Position numbers and translations under genes: made by a program
Source of the DNA: Pigmentiphaga litoralis
Lineage (GTDB): Bacteria > Pseudomonadota > Gammaproteobacteria > Burkholderiales > Burkholderiaceae_B
DNA: 64,000 nucleotides
Assembly: GCF_014651835.1 (NCBI RefSeq)
Contig: NZ_BMXQ01000001.1
Span: forward strand, 496,001 to 560,000
Reading direction: 5' to 3'
Shown: positions 1 to 8,481 of the stretch, piece after piece
How the letters are laid out: each line of letters opens with the position of its first letter
How positions within the stretch are numbered: position 1 is the stretch's first letter
Notes under the pieces: model-generated
Databases searched by the model: none
What the model was told of the DNA's origin: nothing
Seen by the model: the letters and a program-made list of their open reading frames with translations, nothing else

Positions 1-433
1 GGCCTTCCTGCTTGAGCGTCGCATAGTGCGACTTCACGCAGAAGTGGCACTTGCCAATGATCGACGCCACCAGCGCAAACAGTTCAAAGCGCTTCTTTTC
101 GACCCCACCGTGCGAGGCGTACGCGTTCATGCGCAGTTGCGGCGGCAGCGTCTTCAATTGCGCGTCGTCGGTCATTTCGGGGTAGGGGTACCACACGTTG
201 TTCATGCCCATCAGCGCAGCCGCCGTCAACGCGGCGTTCGCATCGACATCGGACAGTCCGCTCTTGAAGGCGTCGATCAGGAATTTGCTTTTGGCGGCGT
301 ACGCTGCGGCCAGGGCGGAGCCGACGGCGTCTTCGGCTGACAGCGACGATCGGCTGATCACGGCATCCAAATTCAGGCGGATGTCTTTGGCGTAATCAGG
401 GATGTTTTCTTTGATTGATGCAAGGAATTCCAT
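1..433 (-). CDS. ahpD: Alkylhydroperoxidase AhpD (partial, C-terminus cut by window edge)
   Basis: About 144 residues are visible, starting at ATG 433 on the minus strand and running off position 1. Near the visible end the protein carries CHFCVKSH, the CxxC-x3-H signature of AhpD-type carboxymuconolactone-decarboxylase-fold peroxidases, in which the two Cys and the His are catalytic. AhpD reduces AhpC, so this gene probably supplies electrons to the peroxiredoxin encoded just upstream. The two genes are co-oriented with a 126-base gap that contains a perfect hairpin. The family identity is firm. Electron delivery through lipoyl proteins is known for mycobacterial AhpD and is inferred here. 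Confidence 0.93.
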   Translation of the reverse strand, partial: MEFLASIKENIPDYAKDIRLNLDAVISRSSLSAEDAVGSALAAAYAAKSKFLIDAFKSGLSDVDANAALTAAALMGMNNVWYPYPEMTDDAQLKTLPPQLRMNAYASHGGVEKKRFELFALVASIIGKCHFCVKSHYATLKQEG

Positions 434-462
434 AGTTATGTCCTATTCATTTGCGTCAATGA

Positions 463-483
463 AAGCCCGGAAGTTCCGGGCTT
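463..483. terminator. Perfect hairpin between ahpC and ahpD (attenuator or processing site)
   Basis: Two 10-base arms around a single central G (AAGCCCGGAA-G-TTCCGGGCTT). Read on the minus strand the hairpin is followed only by a short T run, so termination would be partial. It could reduce ahpD expression relative to ahpC. Confidence 0.5.
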
Positions 484-559
484 GGTTGGCAAGCACAGCG
501 GCGGCCGTGGCACGGACAGCGCGCATGACCAGGTCAGGCGTCGCCCGTGCCATGAGGCA

Positions 560-1108
560 TTACAGCGTCGAGCCGCCGACGTCGCGACCGCATGCGCACA
601 GTTCGTCGGTTTGCAGACCGTCAAGCAAGCGCAGGATTTCTTCCGGGTTGCGACCGACGTTCAGGTTGTTCACCGATACGTGCTGGATGGTGTTGTCCGG
701 GTCAACGATGAACGTGGCACGCAAGGCCACGCCTTCCGTCTTGTCGCGGATACCCAACTGGTCCACCAGCTCGCCGCGTACGTCGCCAAACTGGTAGTGA
801 TTCAGCTTGGACAGGTCCGGATGCTCACGGCGCCATGCCAGCTTCACGAATTCGTTGTCGACCGATCCGCCCATCAGCACGGCGTCGCGGTCTTCAAAGT
901 CTTTCGCCAGCTTGGCAAAGCCGACGATTTCGGTCGGGCACACAAACGTGAAGTCTTTCGGGTAGAAGTAAATGATCTTCCACTTACCGGGGAACGAGCT
1001 TTCCGTAATCGTCTCGAACGCCGAAGCGCCGTTTTCTTCGTGAGCGTTAAAGCCCGGCTTGACGCCATTGACCTTGAATGCTTCGAGTTTTTCGCCGACA
1101 GTTTTCAT
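560..1108 (-). CDS. ahpC: Peroxiredoxin AhpC (2-Cys, AhpD-linked type)
   Basis: 182 residues, start ATG 1108 with GGAGAG just upstream. The peroxidatic site is in FVCPTEI near residue 56, preceded by FYPKDFT. The C-terminus carries CACG, giving two Cys as in the mycobacterial AhpC type, which uses AhpD rather than AhpF as reductant. The neighbouring ahpD supports that pairing. The enzyme reduces H2O2, organic hydroperoxides and peroxynitrite in the cytoplasm. The upstream region has an inverted repeat and a candidate promoter compatible with oxidative-stress control. Confidence 0.95.
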   Translation of the reverse strand: MKTVGEKLEAFKVNGVKPGFNAHEENGASAFETITESSFPGKWKIIYFYPKDFTFVCPTEIVGFAKLAKDFEDRDAVLMGGSVDNEFVKLAWRREHPDLSKLNHYQFGDVRGELVDQLGIRDKTEGVALRATFIVDPDNTIQHVSVNNLNVGRNPEEILRLLDGLQTDELCACGRDVGGSTL

Positions 1109-1186
1109 GTTCTCTCCTGGATTCGTAAAAGCCAGGTGACACGACGCCGCGCACTGCGGTGCGGGGTCTGCACCAGGAACTCATAA

Positions 1187-1236
1187 ATACTACGCTATTG
1201 GAAATCGATGTCTAATTGGAATTGCCTAAGACATCG
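1187..1236 (-). promoter_or_regulatory. Candidate ahpC promoter with inverted repeat operator
   Basis: On the minus strand TTAGAC (1215-1210) and TAGTAT (1192-1187) are separated by 17 bases and could be -35 and -10. The -35 lies inside an 8-base inverted repeat, CGATGTCT (1206-1213) and AGACATCG (1229-1236). An activator such as OxyR binding here is plausible, but the textbook OxyR consensus is not evident. Confidence 0.35.
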
Positions 1237-1282
1237 TTAGATTCCGTTCGCGCTCCGGATACTGCACTTTCTTGTCCTGCCA

Positions 1283-2644
1283 TTACTTTCCATCCGGTGA
1301 ACGGACAGACGAAGCCGCCAGCACGATTCGCGCCACCAACCCACCGCCATCCCGTGGCACCAAGGTCAGCGTACCACCGGCGCGTTGCAGCAGGCGACGA
1401 ACGATCGCCAATCCCAGCCCGGCGCCGCCGGCATCTGTCCGCGCATCGGACCCCCGGGTGAACGGACGCAGCAGACGCGGCACGTCTTCTGCCTTGATCC
1501 CCGGACCGCGGTCGGCGACTTCGATCACCACATTGGCGCCCTGGGGTTTGACGCTGACGTCGATGCGCAGCGGCACGTCGGGACCATGCCCATACCGTCG
1601 CGCGTTTTCGATCAGGTTGCCCACGGCGCGCTGCAGGTCCGGTGCCGCAATACGCGCCCACAGGTCGGGCTTCACCTCGGCCGAGAGCGAACCCCCCAAG
1701 GCTTCGGTGTGGCTGCGTTCGCGCTCGATCAGGTCGGACACCAGTTCGGACACGTTGTGCGTCGAATCGGTGGACGACGCCGGGCGCGCATATTCCATGA
1801 ACTGCCCGATGGTGCGATTGATCTGCTCGACGTCCTCGTCGATCGCGTTACGCGATGCTTCGGACGCGCCGCTCATTTCGATCTCGAGCCGCAGCCGTGC
1901 CAACGGCGTGCGCAAGTCATGGGAAATTCCGGCCAGCATCAAGGCCCGATCCGCCTCGGCGCGGTCCAGTTCTTCGACCATGCGGTTGAAGCTGGTGTTG
2001 ACTCGCCGGATCTCTTCCGGACCGCTTTCAGGCAAAGGAGAGGGCGTCTCGCCTCGCGACAAGGCCTGCGTCGCCCGCGACAGTCGGGACAGCGGCCGGT
2101 TGACGAAGCCAACGATGACGGCGGCGCCCAACAGCGAGAGCAGCAGCGCCGCCGCGCCCCAGCCCAGCCATTCCACGCCAGGCACGCGCTCGGCTCGGTC
2201 GCGCTCGACGACCATCCAATAGGCATCGTCGTCAATGGAAAAGCTGACCCACAGGCCGGGAATGCGGTTGACTTCCCACGCCACGATGGTTTCGGGGCCC
2301 AGGCGGTCGACCACTTGTTCTTCAACGCGCTGCAACACCTGCCGATTGGGGATGGGGACGGTGTTGTCGCCGGATTCGCGGGGGTAAACCTGGATGCCCT
2401 CGTTCGTAGCGAGGTCCAGGAGAAGATAGCGTCGCTCTCGCGGTGCCGAGTGCACCAGCGCGGCGCGGGTGATGTTGACGACGGTGACGATCTGCTGGGC
2501 GACCTGCTGCGCGCGCGGCTCCACTTCCATGCTTCGAAAAGCCTGGAGCCACGCGGCCAGACTGGCCGTCATCAGAACGGTCAATAATAGAAAGGTGCGG
2601 CTGAACAGGCCTAAGCGAGACGCCACACGCAGGGCAACGGACAT
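1283..2644 (-). CDS. EnvZ/RisS-type sensor histidine kinase
   Basis: 453 residues. A transmembrane segment lies near residues 13-33, a periplasmic loop follows to about 160, and a second transmembrane segment spans about 161-181. HAMP follows, then the H-box ISHDLRTPLAR (phospho-acceptor His near 242), N-box NLIENA (about 343), G1 DRGPGI and G2 GLGLAI. It starts at ATG 2644 with GAGG upstream, 16 bases after the response regulator stop, so the two form an operon. EnvZ-like kinases phosphorylate an OmpR partner. In Bordetella the matching pair is RisA/RisS. In some Bordetella the kinase is truncated, but here it is intact. Confidence 0.92.
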   Translation of the reverse strand: MSVALRVASRLGLFSRTFLLLTVLMTASLAAWLQAFRSMEVEPRAQQVAQQIVTVVNITRAALVHSAPRERRYLLLDLATNEGIQVYPRESGDNTVPIPNRQVLQRVEEQVVDRLGPETIVAWEVNRIPGLWVSFSIDDDAYWMVVERDRAERVPGVEWLGWGAAALLLSLLGAAVIVGFVNRPLSRLSRATQALSRGETPSPLPESGPEEIRRVNTSFNRMVEELDRAEADRALMLAGISHDLRTPLARLRLEIEMSGASEASRNAIDEDVEQINRTIGQFMEYARPASSTDSTHNVSELVSDLIERERSHTEALGGSLSAEVKPDLWARIAAPDLQRAVGNLIENARRYGHGPDVPLRIDVSVKPQGANVVIEVADRGPGIKAEDVPRLLRPFTRGSDARTDAGGAGLGLAIVRRLLQRAGGTLTLVPRDGGGLVARIVLAASSVRSPDGK

Positions 2645-2660
2645 GAAACCTCAGGTGCCG

Positions 2661-3389
2661 TCAGCTGCCGCCATCGGGAACGAACACGTAGCCCAGGCCC
2701 CACACCGTCTGGATGAACACGGGCTTGGCAGGATCGGGTTCGATCAGTTTGCGCAGACGCGAGATCTGCACGTCCAGACTGCGGTCGAACGCTTCGTATT
2801 CGCGGCCACGCGCCAGTTCCATCAGCTTGTCACGCGAAAGCGGGATCTTGGGGTGGCGGGCAAACACCTTCAGCACCGAAAATTCGCCGGTAGTCAGGGC
2901 GACCGGCTCGTTGTCGCGCGTCAGGGTACGGGTAGCCAGGTTCAGCACGTAGGGGCCGAAGGACACGGATTCGTTGTCCTGGCTCGGTGCGCCCGGATGT
3001 TCTTCCGGACCCCGGCGGCGCAGCACGGCGTTGACCCGGGCCAGCAATTCGCGCGGGTTGAACGGCTTGGGCAGATAGTCATCGGCGCCCATTTCGAGGC
3101 CGACGATACGGTCCACGTCTTCGGCCTTGGCCGTCAACATGATAATGGGGGTGCTGTCGCGGGCGCCGCGCAGACGGCGGCAGATGGACAGGCCATCTTC
3201 GCCCGGCAGCATCAGGTCCAGGACCAGCAGGTCGAAACGTTCACGTTGCCAGAGTTTGTTCATCGTCTGGGCATTTTCCGCGACCCAGACAGAGAAGCCC
3301 TGCTCGGCAAGGTAGCGGCGCAGCAGGTCGCGCAGACGCACGTCGTCATCGACGACGAGGATTTTTTTGGGGGCGTTGGCTAGAGACAT
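2661..3389 (-). CDS. ompR: OmpR/RisA-type response regulator
   Basis: 242 residues. The receiver domain has the acidic cluster DDD near 14-16, phospho-acceptor D58 (LLVLD) and conserved K108 (LPKPF). A winged-helix trans_reg_C domain ends with the typical VWGLGYVFVPDG. It is a transcription factor controlling envelope or stress genes and is the partner of the kinase encoded directly downstream. TGTAAC (3398-3403) and GTTACA (3441-3446) flank its promoter region as an inverted pair and might be autoregulatory sites. The OmpR-subfamily assignment is firm; calling it RisA is by analogy to Bordetella. Confidence 0.94.
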   Translation of the reverse strand: MSLANAPKKILVVDDDVRLRDLLRRYLAEQGFSVWVAENAQTMNKLWQRERFDLLVLDLMLPGEDGLSICRRLRGARDSTPIIMLTAKAEDVDRIVGLEMGADDYLPKPFNPRELLARVNAVLRRRGPEEHPGAPSQDNESVSFGPYVLNLATRTLTRDNEPVALTTGEFSVLKVFARHPKIPLSRDKLMELARGREYEAFDRSLDVQISRLRKLIEPDPAKPVFIQTVWGLGYVFVPDGGS

Positions 3390-3471
3390 GCGGCAAATGT
3401 AACGGAGCCAGTTGTATCAATCCAGCAAGGGACATTGGTTGTTACAGAAATGGGGACTTGGTCACGGCTGA

Positions 3472-3930
3472 GTGCGTGAGCCCCTGTTTTCACCGTCGTA
3501 TCATGGAGTCGTGAACAAAGTCATCCTTCCCATTTCTCTGCGCAAACGGTGGACTCGCGGTCCGCTTGCCATCGCTGGCTTGGCGGTGGTGGTGGCGGCT
3601 GCGTCGGCAGGGGTGGTGATTGCCCAAACGCGGGATGCGCGCCTGTTGGCCCGAGTCGCCGGTGCGGCCCGAGACGGCATGCAGGCCGACATGGAAGGGC
3701 GTATCGACCGCGCCATGTCGCGCTCGATGGACAGCCGCAGCGCGGTGCTGGCCGATGGTCCGGTAGGCGTGGTGTCGGCGGGCATGGACGGCTGGGCGGG
3801 CCCGGTCACGCAAGACGAGCGCCAGCAGGTGCCTCGCAAGCTGTCGTCGGAAGAGCGCAATCAGCTGCGCCAGGAAATCCGCAACGCCAGCCAGGAAGTC
3901 TATCAGCCGTACCGCGACAAGAAGCGGTAA
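3472..3930 (+). CDS. Small membrane-anchored or exported protein of unknown function
   Basis: 152 residues from GTG 3472. A second GTG at 3511 would remove 13 residues and lies almost directly behind a GGAG. A strongly hydrophobic Ala/Val segment near residues 32-51 could be a signal peptide or anchor. The rest is soluble, with a charged C-terminal part rich in E, R and Q, predicted to be helical and ending QPYRDKKR. I do not recognise a domain. It lies divergent from ompR and upstream of tsaB. Codon usage matches the neighbours, so I regard it as a real lineage-restricted gene. Confidence 0.6.
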   Translation: MREPLFSPSYHGVVNKVILPISLRKRWTRGPLAIAGLAVVVAAASAGVVIAQTRDARLLARVAGAARDGMQADMEGRIDRAMSRSMDSRSAVLADGPVGVVSAGMDGWAGPVTQDERQQVPRKLSSEERNQLRQEIRNASQEVYQPYRDKKR

Positions 3931-3981
3931 CGACAAGAAGCTGTAAAGTCATGCGGCGCCGTTTTTAGCGCGCCGACGTCT

Positions 3982-3996
3982 TACAATCGCAGCCTA
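3982..3996 (+). promoter_or_regulatory. Candidate -10 of tsaB, possibly leaderless start
   Basis: TACAAT at 3982-3987 would start transcription about 7 bases downstream, almost on the tsaB ATG at 3996. No Shine-Dalgarno is visible before that ATG. No convincing -35 is seen. Confidence 0.3.
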
Positions 3997-4823
3997 TGTC
4001 GCTGCATATCCTTTCCCTAGAAACGTCTTCCGCCTGGTGTGGTGTCGCTTTGTTGCGTGCGCCGGATGCGGGTGGCACGCCTGCCATGCCTGCATCAGGC
4101 AGCGGCGATGCCGGCCGCCCGTTCGTCTTTTCCCGTGAACACCAGGGCGTGCAGGAACACTCGGCGCGCCTCTTGCCCATGATCGATGAAGTGCTGGCCG
4201 AGGCGGGCATCGCCCGGTCTGCCATCGACGCCATTGCGTTCGGCCAGGGGCCGGGTGGGTTCACCGGACTGCGCGTGGCCTGTGGTGTGGCCCAGGGACT
4301 GGGATTTGCGCTCGATCGTCAGGTGCTGCCGGTGGTGTCCCATGCCGCGGTGGCGGTGCAGGTCGATGGGTCGGGTGGACAGCCGATCGTGGTCGCGATG
4401 GATGCCCGGATGCAAGAGGTGTATGTCGCCGCCTACGCGCAGCCATCCGATCAGGAACAGCGGGTGCTACTCGAGCCCCAGCTAATGGCGCTGGAAGGGC
4501 TGGAGCCATGGCTGCAGGCGACCTTCGGCAGCGATGCCGGCCCGACCGGCTGGCTGCTGGCCGGAGACGCTGCCACCGCCTATCCGGACGCGTTTGCCGG
4601 GGTGCCCGCCGGCCAGTGCGTGTCCGGCGCCATGCGACCAACGGCGTCGGCCGTGGCAACGCTGGCGTGGCGGGGCTGGCTGCGCGGTGATGCCATCGCG
4701 CCGGAACACGCCATGCCGCTGTACGTGCGGGACAAGGTCGCATTCACCACGGCTGAACGTCTGCTGGGCGCGGGCGGCAATCCCAAAGTCGCGCCGGCGG
4801 CACGGATCGGAGAGGGTTCATGA
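3996..4823 (+). CDS. tsaB: tRNA threonylcarbamoyladenosine biosynthesis protein TsaB
   Basis: 275 residues of the ASKHA-fold TsaB family. The N-terminus LSLETSSAWCGVAL and the motif GQGPGGFTGLRV near residue 88 are diagnostic. TsaB dimerises with TsaD (and TsaE) to transfer threonylcarbamoyl-AMP to A37 of ANN-decoding tRNAs in the cytoplasm. It overlaps rimI by ATGA, an arrangement widespread in proteobacteria. At 275 residues it is somewhat longer than the E. coli protein (about 231), with an extra Gly/Ala-rich stretch near residues 25-40. Confidence 0.95.
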   Translation: MSLHILSLETSSAWCGVALLRAPDAGGTPAMPASGSGDAGRPFVFSREHQGVQEHSARLLPMIDEVLAEAGIARSAIDAIAFGQGPGGFTGLRVACGVAQGLGFALDRQVLPVVSHAAVAVQVDGSGGQPIVVAMDARMQEVYVAAYAQPSDQEQRVLLEPQLMALEGLEPWLQATFGSDAGPTGWLLAGDAATAYPDAFAGVPAGQCVSGAMRPTASAVATLAWRGWLRGDAIAPEHAMPLYVRDKVAFTTAERLLGAGGNPKVAPAARIGEGS

Positions 4824-5347
4824 CGTCAACGGCTGCGACCCAGCTAAGCGTTGCCAAGCCGCTGGCCATGACGCCGGCTGATCTGGACGACGTCGAGCGC
4901 ATCGAGAACTCGGTGTACGCCTTTCCCTGGACCCGGAAGAACTTTGCCGATTCGATCAGTTCGGGCTACAGCGCCTGGGTCGTGCGCGATGCGGGCGCCA
5001 TGCTTGGGTATTGCGTGTTGATGATGGTGCTGGACGAAGGCCATCTGTTGAACATCAGCGTCGCCAAGGATGCGCAAGGCAAGGGGGTCGGGCGTTTCCT
5101 GCTGGACTGGACGGAAAAAGTGGCCGTGTCGCTGGGCGCGCGGACGGTGCTGCTCGAAGTGCGGCCGTCCAACCCGGTCGCCCAGGGATTCTACGAGCGG
5201 CATCGGTATGAACGTATCGGTGTGCGGCGCAATTACTATCCGGCGCCGGGCGGGCGGGAAGACGCGATCGTCATGCGCAAGACCTTCCTGGCCGGAGAGC
5301 ATCAGGTCAGCGGATCCGCGCGCCAGGCGGGGCGGGGGGCGTTATGA
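4820..5347 (+). CDS. rimI: Ribosomal protein alanine N-acetyltransferase RimI
   Basis: 175 residues, GNAT fold. The acetyl-CoA binding motif A reads SVAKDAQGKGVGRFLL, followed by the beta-strand LLEVRPSNPVAQGFYE typical of RimI. In E. coli RimI acetylates the N-terminal Ala of ribosomal protein bS18. The gene overlaps tsaB and the next gene by 4 bases each, so translation is probably coupled. A C-terminal tail of about 18 residues after the GNAT core is not conserved in the family. Confidence 0.92.
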   Translation: MTSTAATQLSVAKPLAMTPADLDDVERIENSVYAFPWTRKNFADSISSGYSAWVVRDAGAMLGYCVLMMVLDEGHLLNISVAKDAQGKGVGRFLLDWTEKVAVSLGARTVLLEVRPSNPVAQGFYERHRYERIGVRRNYYPAPGGREDAIVMRKTFLAGEHQVSGSARQAGRGAL

Positions 5348-6234
5348 GCGATCCAAGACAGAGCAGCGTGCCGATGAACGCAGTGCGCAAGGCCTGGCTG
5401 CGCGAGCTGGGCATCGAACGCGTGTGGGCCGCGGGCAGTATGCCGGGGGCTGCACCGGAGCCCACTCGACCCGAACCGGTACCTGCGGCTGCCGAACTTC
5501 GCGAAGAAGGCAAGGAATTGAATGCCGAGGCTGCGGGAGCGGTGGAAGTGCTCGAACCCCAAGCCGAGCTTGTCGCCCGGCATACAGCCAATCTGCCCGA
5601 AGTCGCCCAGGAAGTGATTCGTGTCGTCCCGGCCTTGGCCCCGAAGCCCGGCCTGTCGCCCGTGGAAGCATGGTCTTTGCTGCAGCAGGAAGTCCGCGGC
5701 TGTGTGGCCTGCGGACTCTGCAAGACCCGCACGCAGACCGTGTTTGGCGGCGGCGTGCGGCGCGCGCGCTGGATGGTGATCGGCGAGGCCCCGGGCGAGC
5801 AGGAAGACAAGCAGGGCAAGCCCTTTGTCGGCAAGTCCGGCAAGCTGCTCGACGGCATGCTGGCGTCGGTCGGTCATGCTCGCGAGCGTGACGTCTTTAT
5901 CGCCAACGTCATCAAGTGCCGGCCGCCGGGCAATCGTGATCCCCTGCCGGAAGAGGTCGCCACCTGCAGTCCCTACCTGATGCGGCAGATCGCCGCCGTG
6001 CAGCCCGAACTGATTTTGGTGCTGGGACGTTTCGCCGCCCAGACCTTGTTGGGAAGCACCGCCGCCATCTCCAGCCTGCGCGGCCGCCCGCATGAAATCG
6101 ATGTGGAAGGCAGGCTCGTGCCCGTCGTGGTGAGCTACCATCCGGCCTACCTGCTGCGCAGCCCGCAGGAAAAAGGCCGCGCCTGGCAGGACCTGCGGCT
6201 GGCGGCGTCACTGGAAAAGACGCCTGCACAATAA
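5344..6234 (+). CDS. Type 4 (Fe-S) uracil-DNA glycosylase with long N-terminal extension
   Basis: 296 residues. The core starts near residue 118 with the GCVACGLC iron-sulfur Cys pair. Motif GEAPGEQED holds the catalytic region, NVIKCRPPGNRDP contributes a further Cys, and SYHPAYLLR is the C-terminal HP motif. Family 4 UDGs excise uracil from DNA, and the 4Fe-4S cluster is structural. The first 115 or so residues are Ala/Glu/Pro-rich and have no counterpart in minimal family members; similar extensions occur in Burkholderiales. It is the last gene of the tsaB-rimI-udg operon and is followed at once by a terminator. Confidence 0.92.
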   Translation: MSDPRQSSVPMNAVRKAWLRELGIERVWAAGSMPGAAPEPTRPEPVPAAAELREEGKELNAEAAGAVEVLEPQAELVARHTANLPEVAQEVIRVVPALAPKPGLSPVEAWSLLQQEVRGCVACGLCKTRTQTVFGGGVRRARWMVIGEAPGEQEDKQGKPFVGKSGKLLDGMLASVGHARERDVFIANVIKCRPPGNRDPLPEEVATCSPYLMRQIAAVQPELILVLGRFAAQTLLGSTAAISSLRGRPHEIDVEGRLVPVVVSYHPAYLLRSPQEKGRAWQDLRLAASLEKTPAQ

Positions 6235-6268
6235 AAAAACGGGATGCTTGAACGAGCATCCCGTTTTT
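6234..6268 (+). terminator. Rho-independent terminator after the udg gene
   Basis: AACGGGATGCT and AGCATCCCGTT form an 11-base stem with a 6-base loop, flanked by an A run and a T5 run. It can work in both directions and would also serve lplT, which converges on it from the other strand. Confidence 0.9.
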
Positions 6269-6315
6269 GCATGAGCGACCCAAGCAGGGCGTGTGAACCC
6301 TGCCCGACCCGGCCC

Positions 6316-7698
6316 CTAGCCGTGATCGCAGCGCAATGCCGTGCCATGCGCCCGACTGCCAATCACCTGATCCAGGTCCGGATGCAATTGGTGGTTGCGC
6401 TTGTTCCACAGCATGATCAGTACCATTATCCCCGCCACCAGCGAACCGAAGATCACGATGATGGTATTGATCGGCAGCTTCAGCGCCAGCATCAGCGAGT
6501 ACACCGCGACCATCAGCAGAATGTTCAACTGCTCGTTGAAATTCTGCACGGCAATGGAATGTCCTGCCGACAGGAGCACGTGGCCGCGGTGCTGCAGCAG
6601 CGCGTTCATGGGCACCACAAAGAAGCCGCCCAGACCGCCGATGACGATCAGCAGGGTATAGACGAACCATTTTTCGTACGCGAACGGCATCAGCATGACC
6701 ACCAGGCCCATGCCGACGCCCACGGGAAGCACACTCAGCGCTTTGTGCAGCGCAATACGCCCGGCCAGCATGGCGCCGGCCACCGTTCCGAACGACGCCA
6801 CCCCCATCAGGATGGACGCCTTGTTCAGCGGCAACCCGAGCTGGACACGGCCCCATTCGATCACGATCAGCTGCAAGGTGGCGCCCGCGCCCCAAAACAG
6901 CGTCGTGACGGCAAGGGAGATCTGGCCCAGCTTGTCGCGCCACAGGGTGCGCACGAAACAGCCGAATTCCACCACGAGACGAACCGGATTGCGCTGCTGG
7001 CGCGGATACGCCACGCCGGTATCCGGAATGAGCAGGTTGAAGAACGCCGCCACCAGGTACACCAGCGCGATCACTAGAATCGCCGCTTCGGCAGGTGTGT
7101 CGACGCCCAGCGTGATCGACGGGATCGGGTCGATCCCCAGCAACCACGTTGAAATTTTGGGGCTGATGAGCGCGCCGCCCACCACCACGCCCAGGATGAT
7201 CGACACCACCGTCAGGCCTTCGATCCAGCTGTTGCCCTTGACGAGCTGCTCGGGCGGAAGGAGTTCGGTGATGATGCCGTACTTGGCAGGCGAGTACGCC
7301 GCGGCGCCGATGCCGACCAGCGCGTAGGCCATCGCCACCACGTAGACCTGGTGCCCCTCGGCCATGCCAAGGTTCGCATACATGAACATCAGCAGACAGC
7401 CGCACACCTTGATGGTGTTGGTCGCGAACATGACGCGGCCTTTGGGAAAGCTGTCGGCCAGCGCGCCCACGAAGGCGGCCAGCACCACATATGACAGGGC
7501 GAACGACCACTTGATCATCGGCGTCATCCACGCCGGACCATCCAGTTGCTGGATCAGCGCAATCGCTGCGATGAACAAGGCATTGTCGGCGAGCGACGAA
7601 AAGAACTGCGCCGCCATGATCAAGTAAAAGCCACGTCTCATCGGTTGTCGGTCTGACTCTGGCGCCTGCGTTGGATGGGAAGAAACGAGCGCGGTCAT
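6316..7698 (-). CDS. lplT: Lysophospholipid transporter LplT (MFS)
   Basis: 460 residues from ATG 7698; an immediately preceding TTG is also possible. It is a hydrophobic protein with about twelve transmembrane segments, starting MRRGFYLIMAAQFFSSLADN near residue 19, which matches the LplT N-terminus. LplT flips lysophospholipids across the inner membrane. In many bacteria the acyltransferase Aas is adjacent or fused, but no aas gene lies next to it here. It converges on the udg terminator. The first 18 residues are a soluble extension of doubtful significance. Confidence 0.88.
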   Translation of the reverse strand: MTALVSSHPTQAPESDRQPMRRGFYLIMAAQFFSSLADNALFIAAIALIQQLDGPAWMTPMIKWSFALSYVVLAAFVGALADSFPKGRVMFATNTIKVCGCLLMFMYANLGMAEGHQVYVVAMAYALVGIGAAAYSPAKYGIITELLPPEQLVKGNSWIEGLTVVSIILGVVVGGALISPKISTWLLGIDPIPSITLGVDTPAEAAILVIALVYLVAAFFNLLIPDTGVAYPRQQRNPVRLVVEFGCFVRTLWRDKLGQISLAVTTLFWGAGATLQLIVIEWGRVQLGLPLNKASILMGVASFGTVAGAMLAGRIALHKALSVLPVGVGMGLVVMLMPFAYEKWFVYTLLIVIGGLGGFFVVPMNALLQHRGHVLLSAGHSIAVQNFNEQLNILLMVAVYSLMLALKLPINTIIVIFGSLVAGIMVLIMLWNKRNHQLHPDLDQVIGSRAHGTALRCDHG

Positions 7699-7825
7699 CA
7701 AGACGGCACTCCGTCATGGCACCAACAGGGCACCATGGCGGACGATTTATAGCACGCGTGCACCGATATTTGCCTTTTGAGTTGTGTGAGGCAGCAAGGG
7801 AATGTCAGCGCGTTTTGCCGCGAGC

Positions 7826-8245
7826 TCAACCGCGCGTGTTGCTGCCCGTATCGAACTGTTGGAGGTTGACGGCCGGGAGAGGTTCCCAACCGGGCTGGCG
7901 ATGCTCGACCACGACGTTGGTAAAGATGCCGCCGCGGACGTACCACTTGGCGGTCAGGCGCAGGAAGCGCGGCGAGATGGCCCCGACGATGTCGTCGACG
8001 ATCTGGTTGGTGACGGCTTCATGGAAGGCGCCGTCGTTGCGAAAGCTCCAGGTATAGAGCTTCAGGCTTTTCAGTTCGACACAAAGTTGGTCGGGGATGT
8101 AGTCGATAATCAGCACCGCGAAATCCGGCTGGCCGGTCAAGGGGCACAGGCAGGTGAATTCGGGCACCTCGATATGGATCTGGAAATCCCGCTTCTGGCT
8201 GGGATTGGGGAAGGTATCGAGGGTCTTGGAGGGTTGCGAAGGCAT
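7826..8245 (-). CDS. queF: NADPH-dependent preQ0 reductase QueF
   Basis: 139 residues from ATG 8245 (MPSQPSKTL). Longer upstream readings are possible but lack family similarity. It is the short, homododecameric type of QueF. The active-site Cys lies in [13 protein letters not shown], and the family signature [13 protein letters not shown] near residue 75 follows. QueF reduces the nitrile of 7-cyano-7-deazaguanine to preQ1, the last free-base step of queuosine biosynthesis, in the cytoplasm. It is divergent from smc, with 236 bases between them. Confidence 0.94.
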   Translation of the reverse strand: MPSQPSKTLDTFPNPSQKRDFQIHIEVPEFTCLCPLTGQPDFAVLIIDYIPDQLCVELKSLKLYTWSFRNDGAFHEAVTNQIVDDIVGAISPRFLRLTAKWYVRGGIFTNVVVEHRQPGWEPLPAVNLQQFDTGSNTRG

Positions 8246-8481
8246 GATGCGGAATGGGGACCTGGCGGAATGGTTACGATGGGCGGCTGCACGGTGCAGC
8301 AGGCAGGGCGCGGGTCGCGGCCCTGCGTGTGGCCCTTTGGTATTATACGGAGCGCCCGGGTACTGTATGCGTTTTCGCGGCACCGCCGTCTGCCGCCTCG
8401 CTGTCCGCCGCAGGTTGCGCCGCATTCCTGCCCTCAGTCCGTGGTTCGTAGTTACATCCCCCTTCAGGAAGCGCGGTTCCG

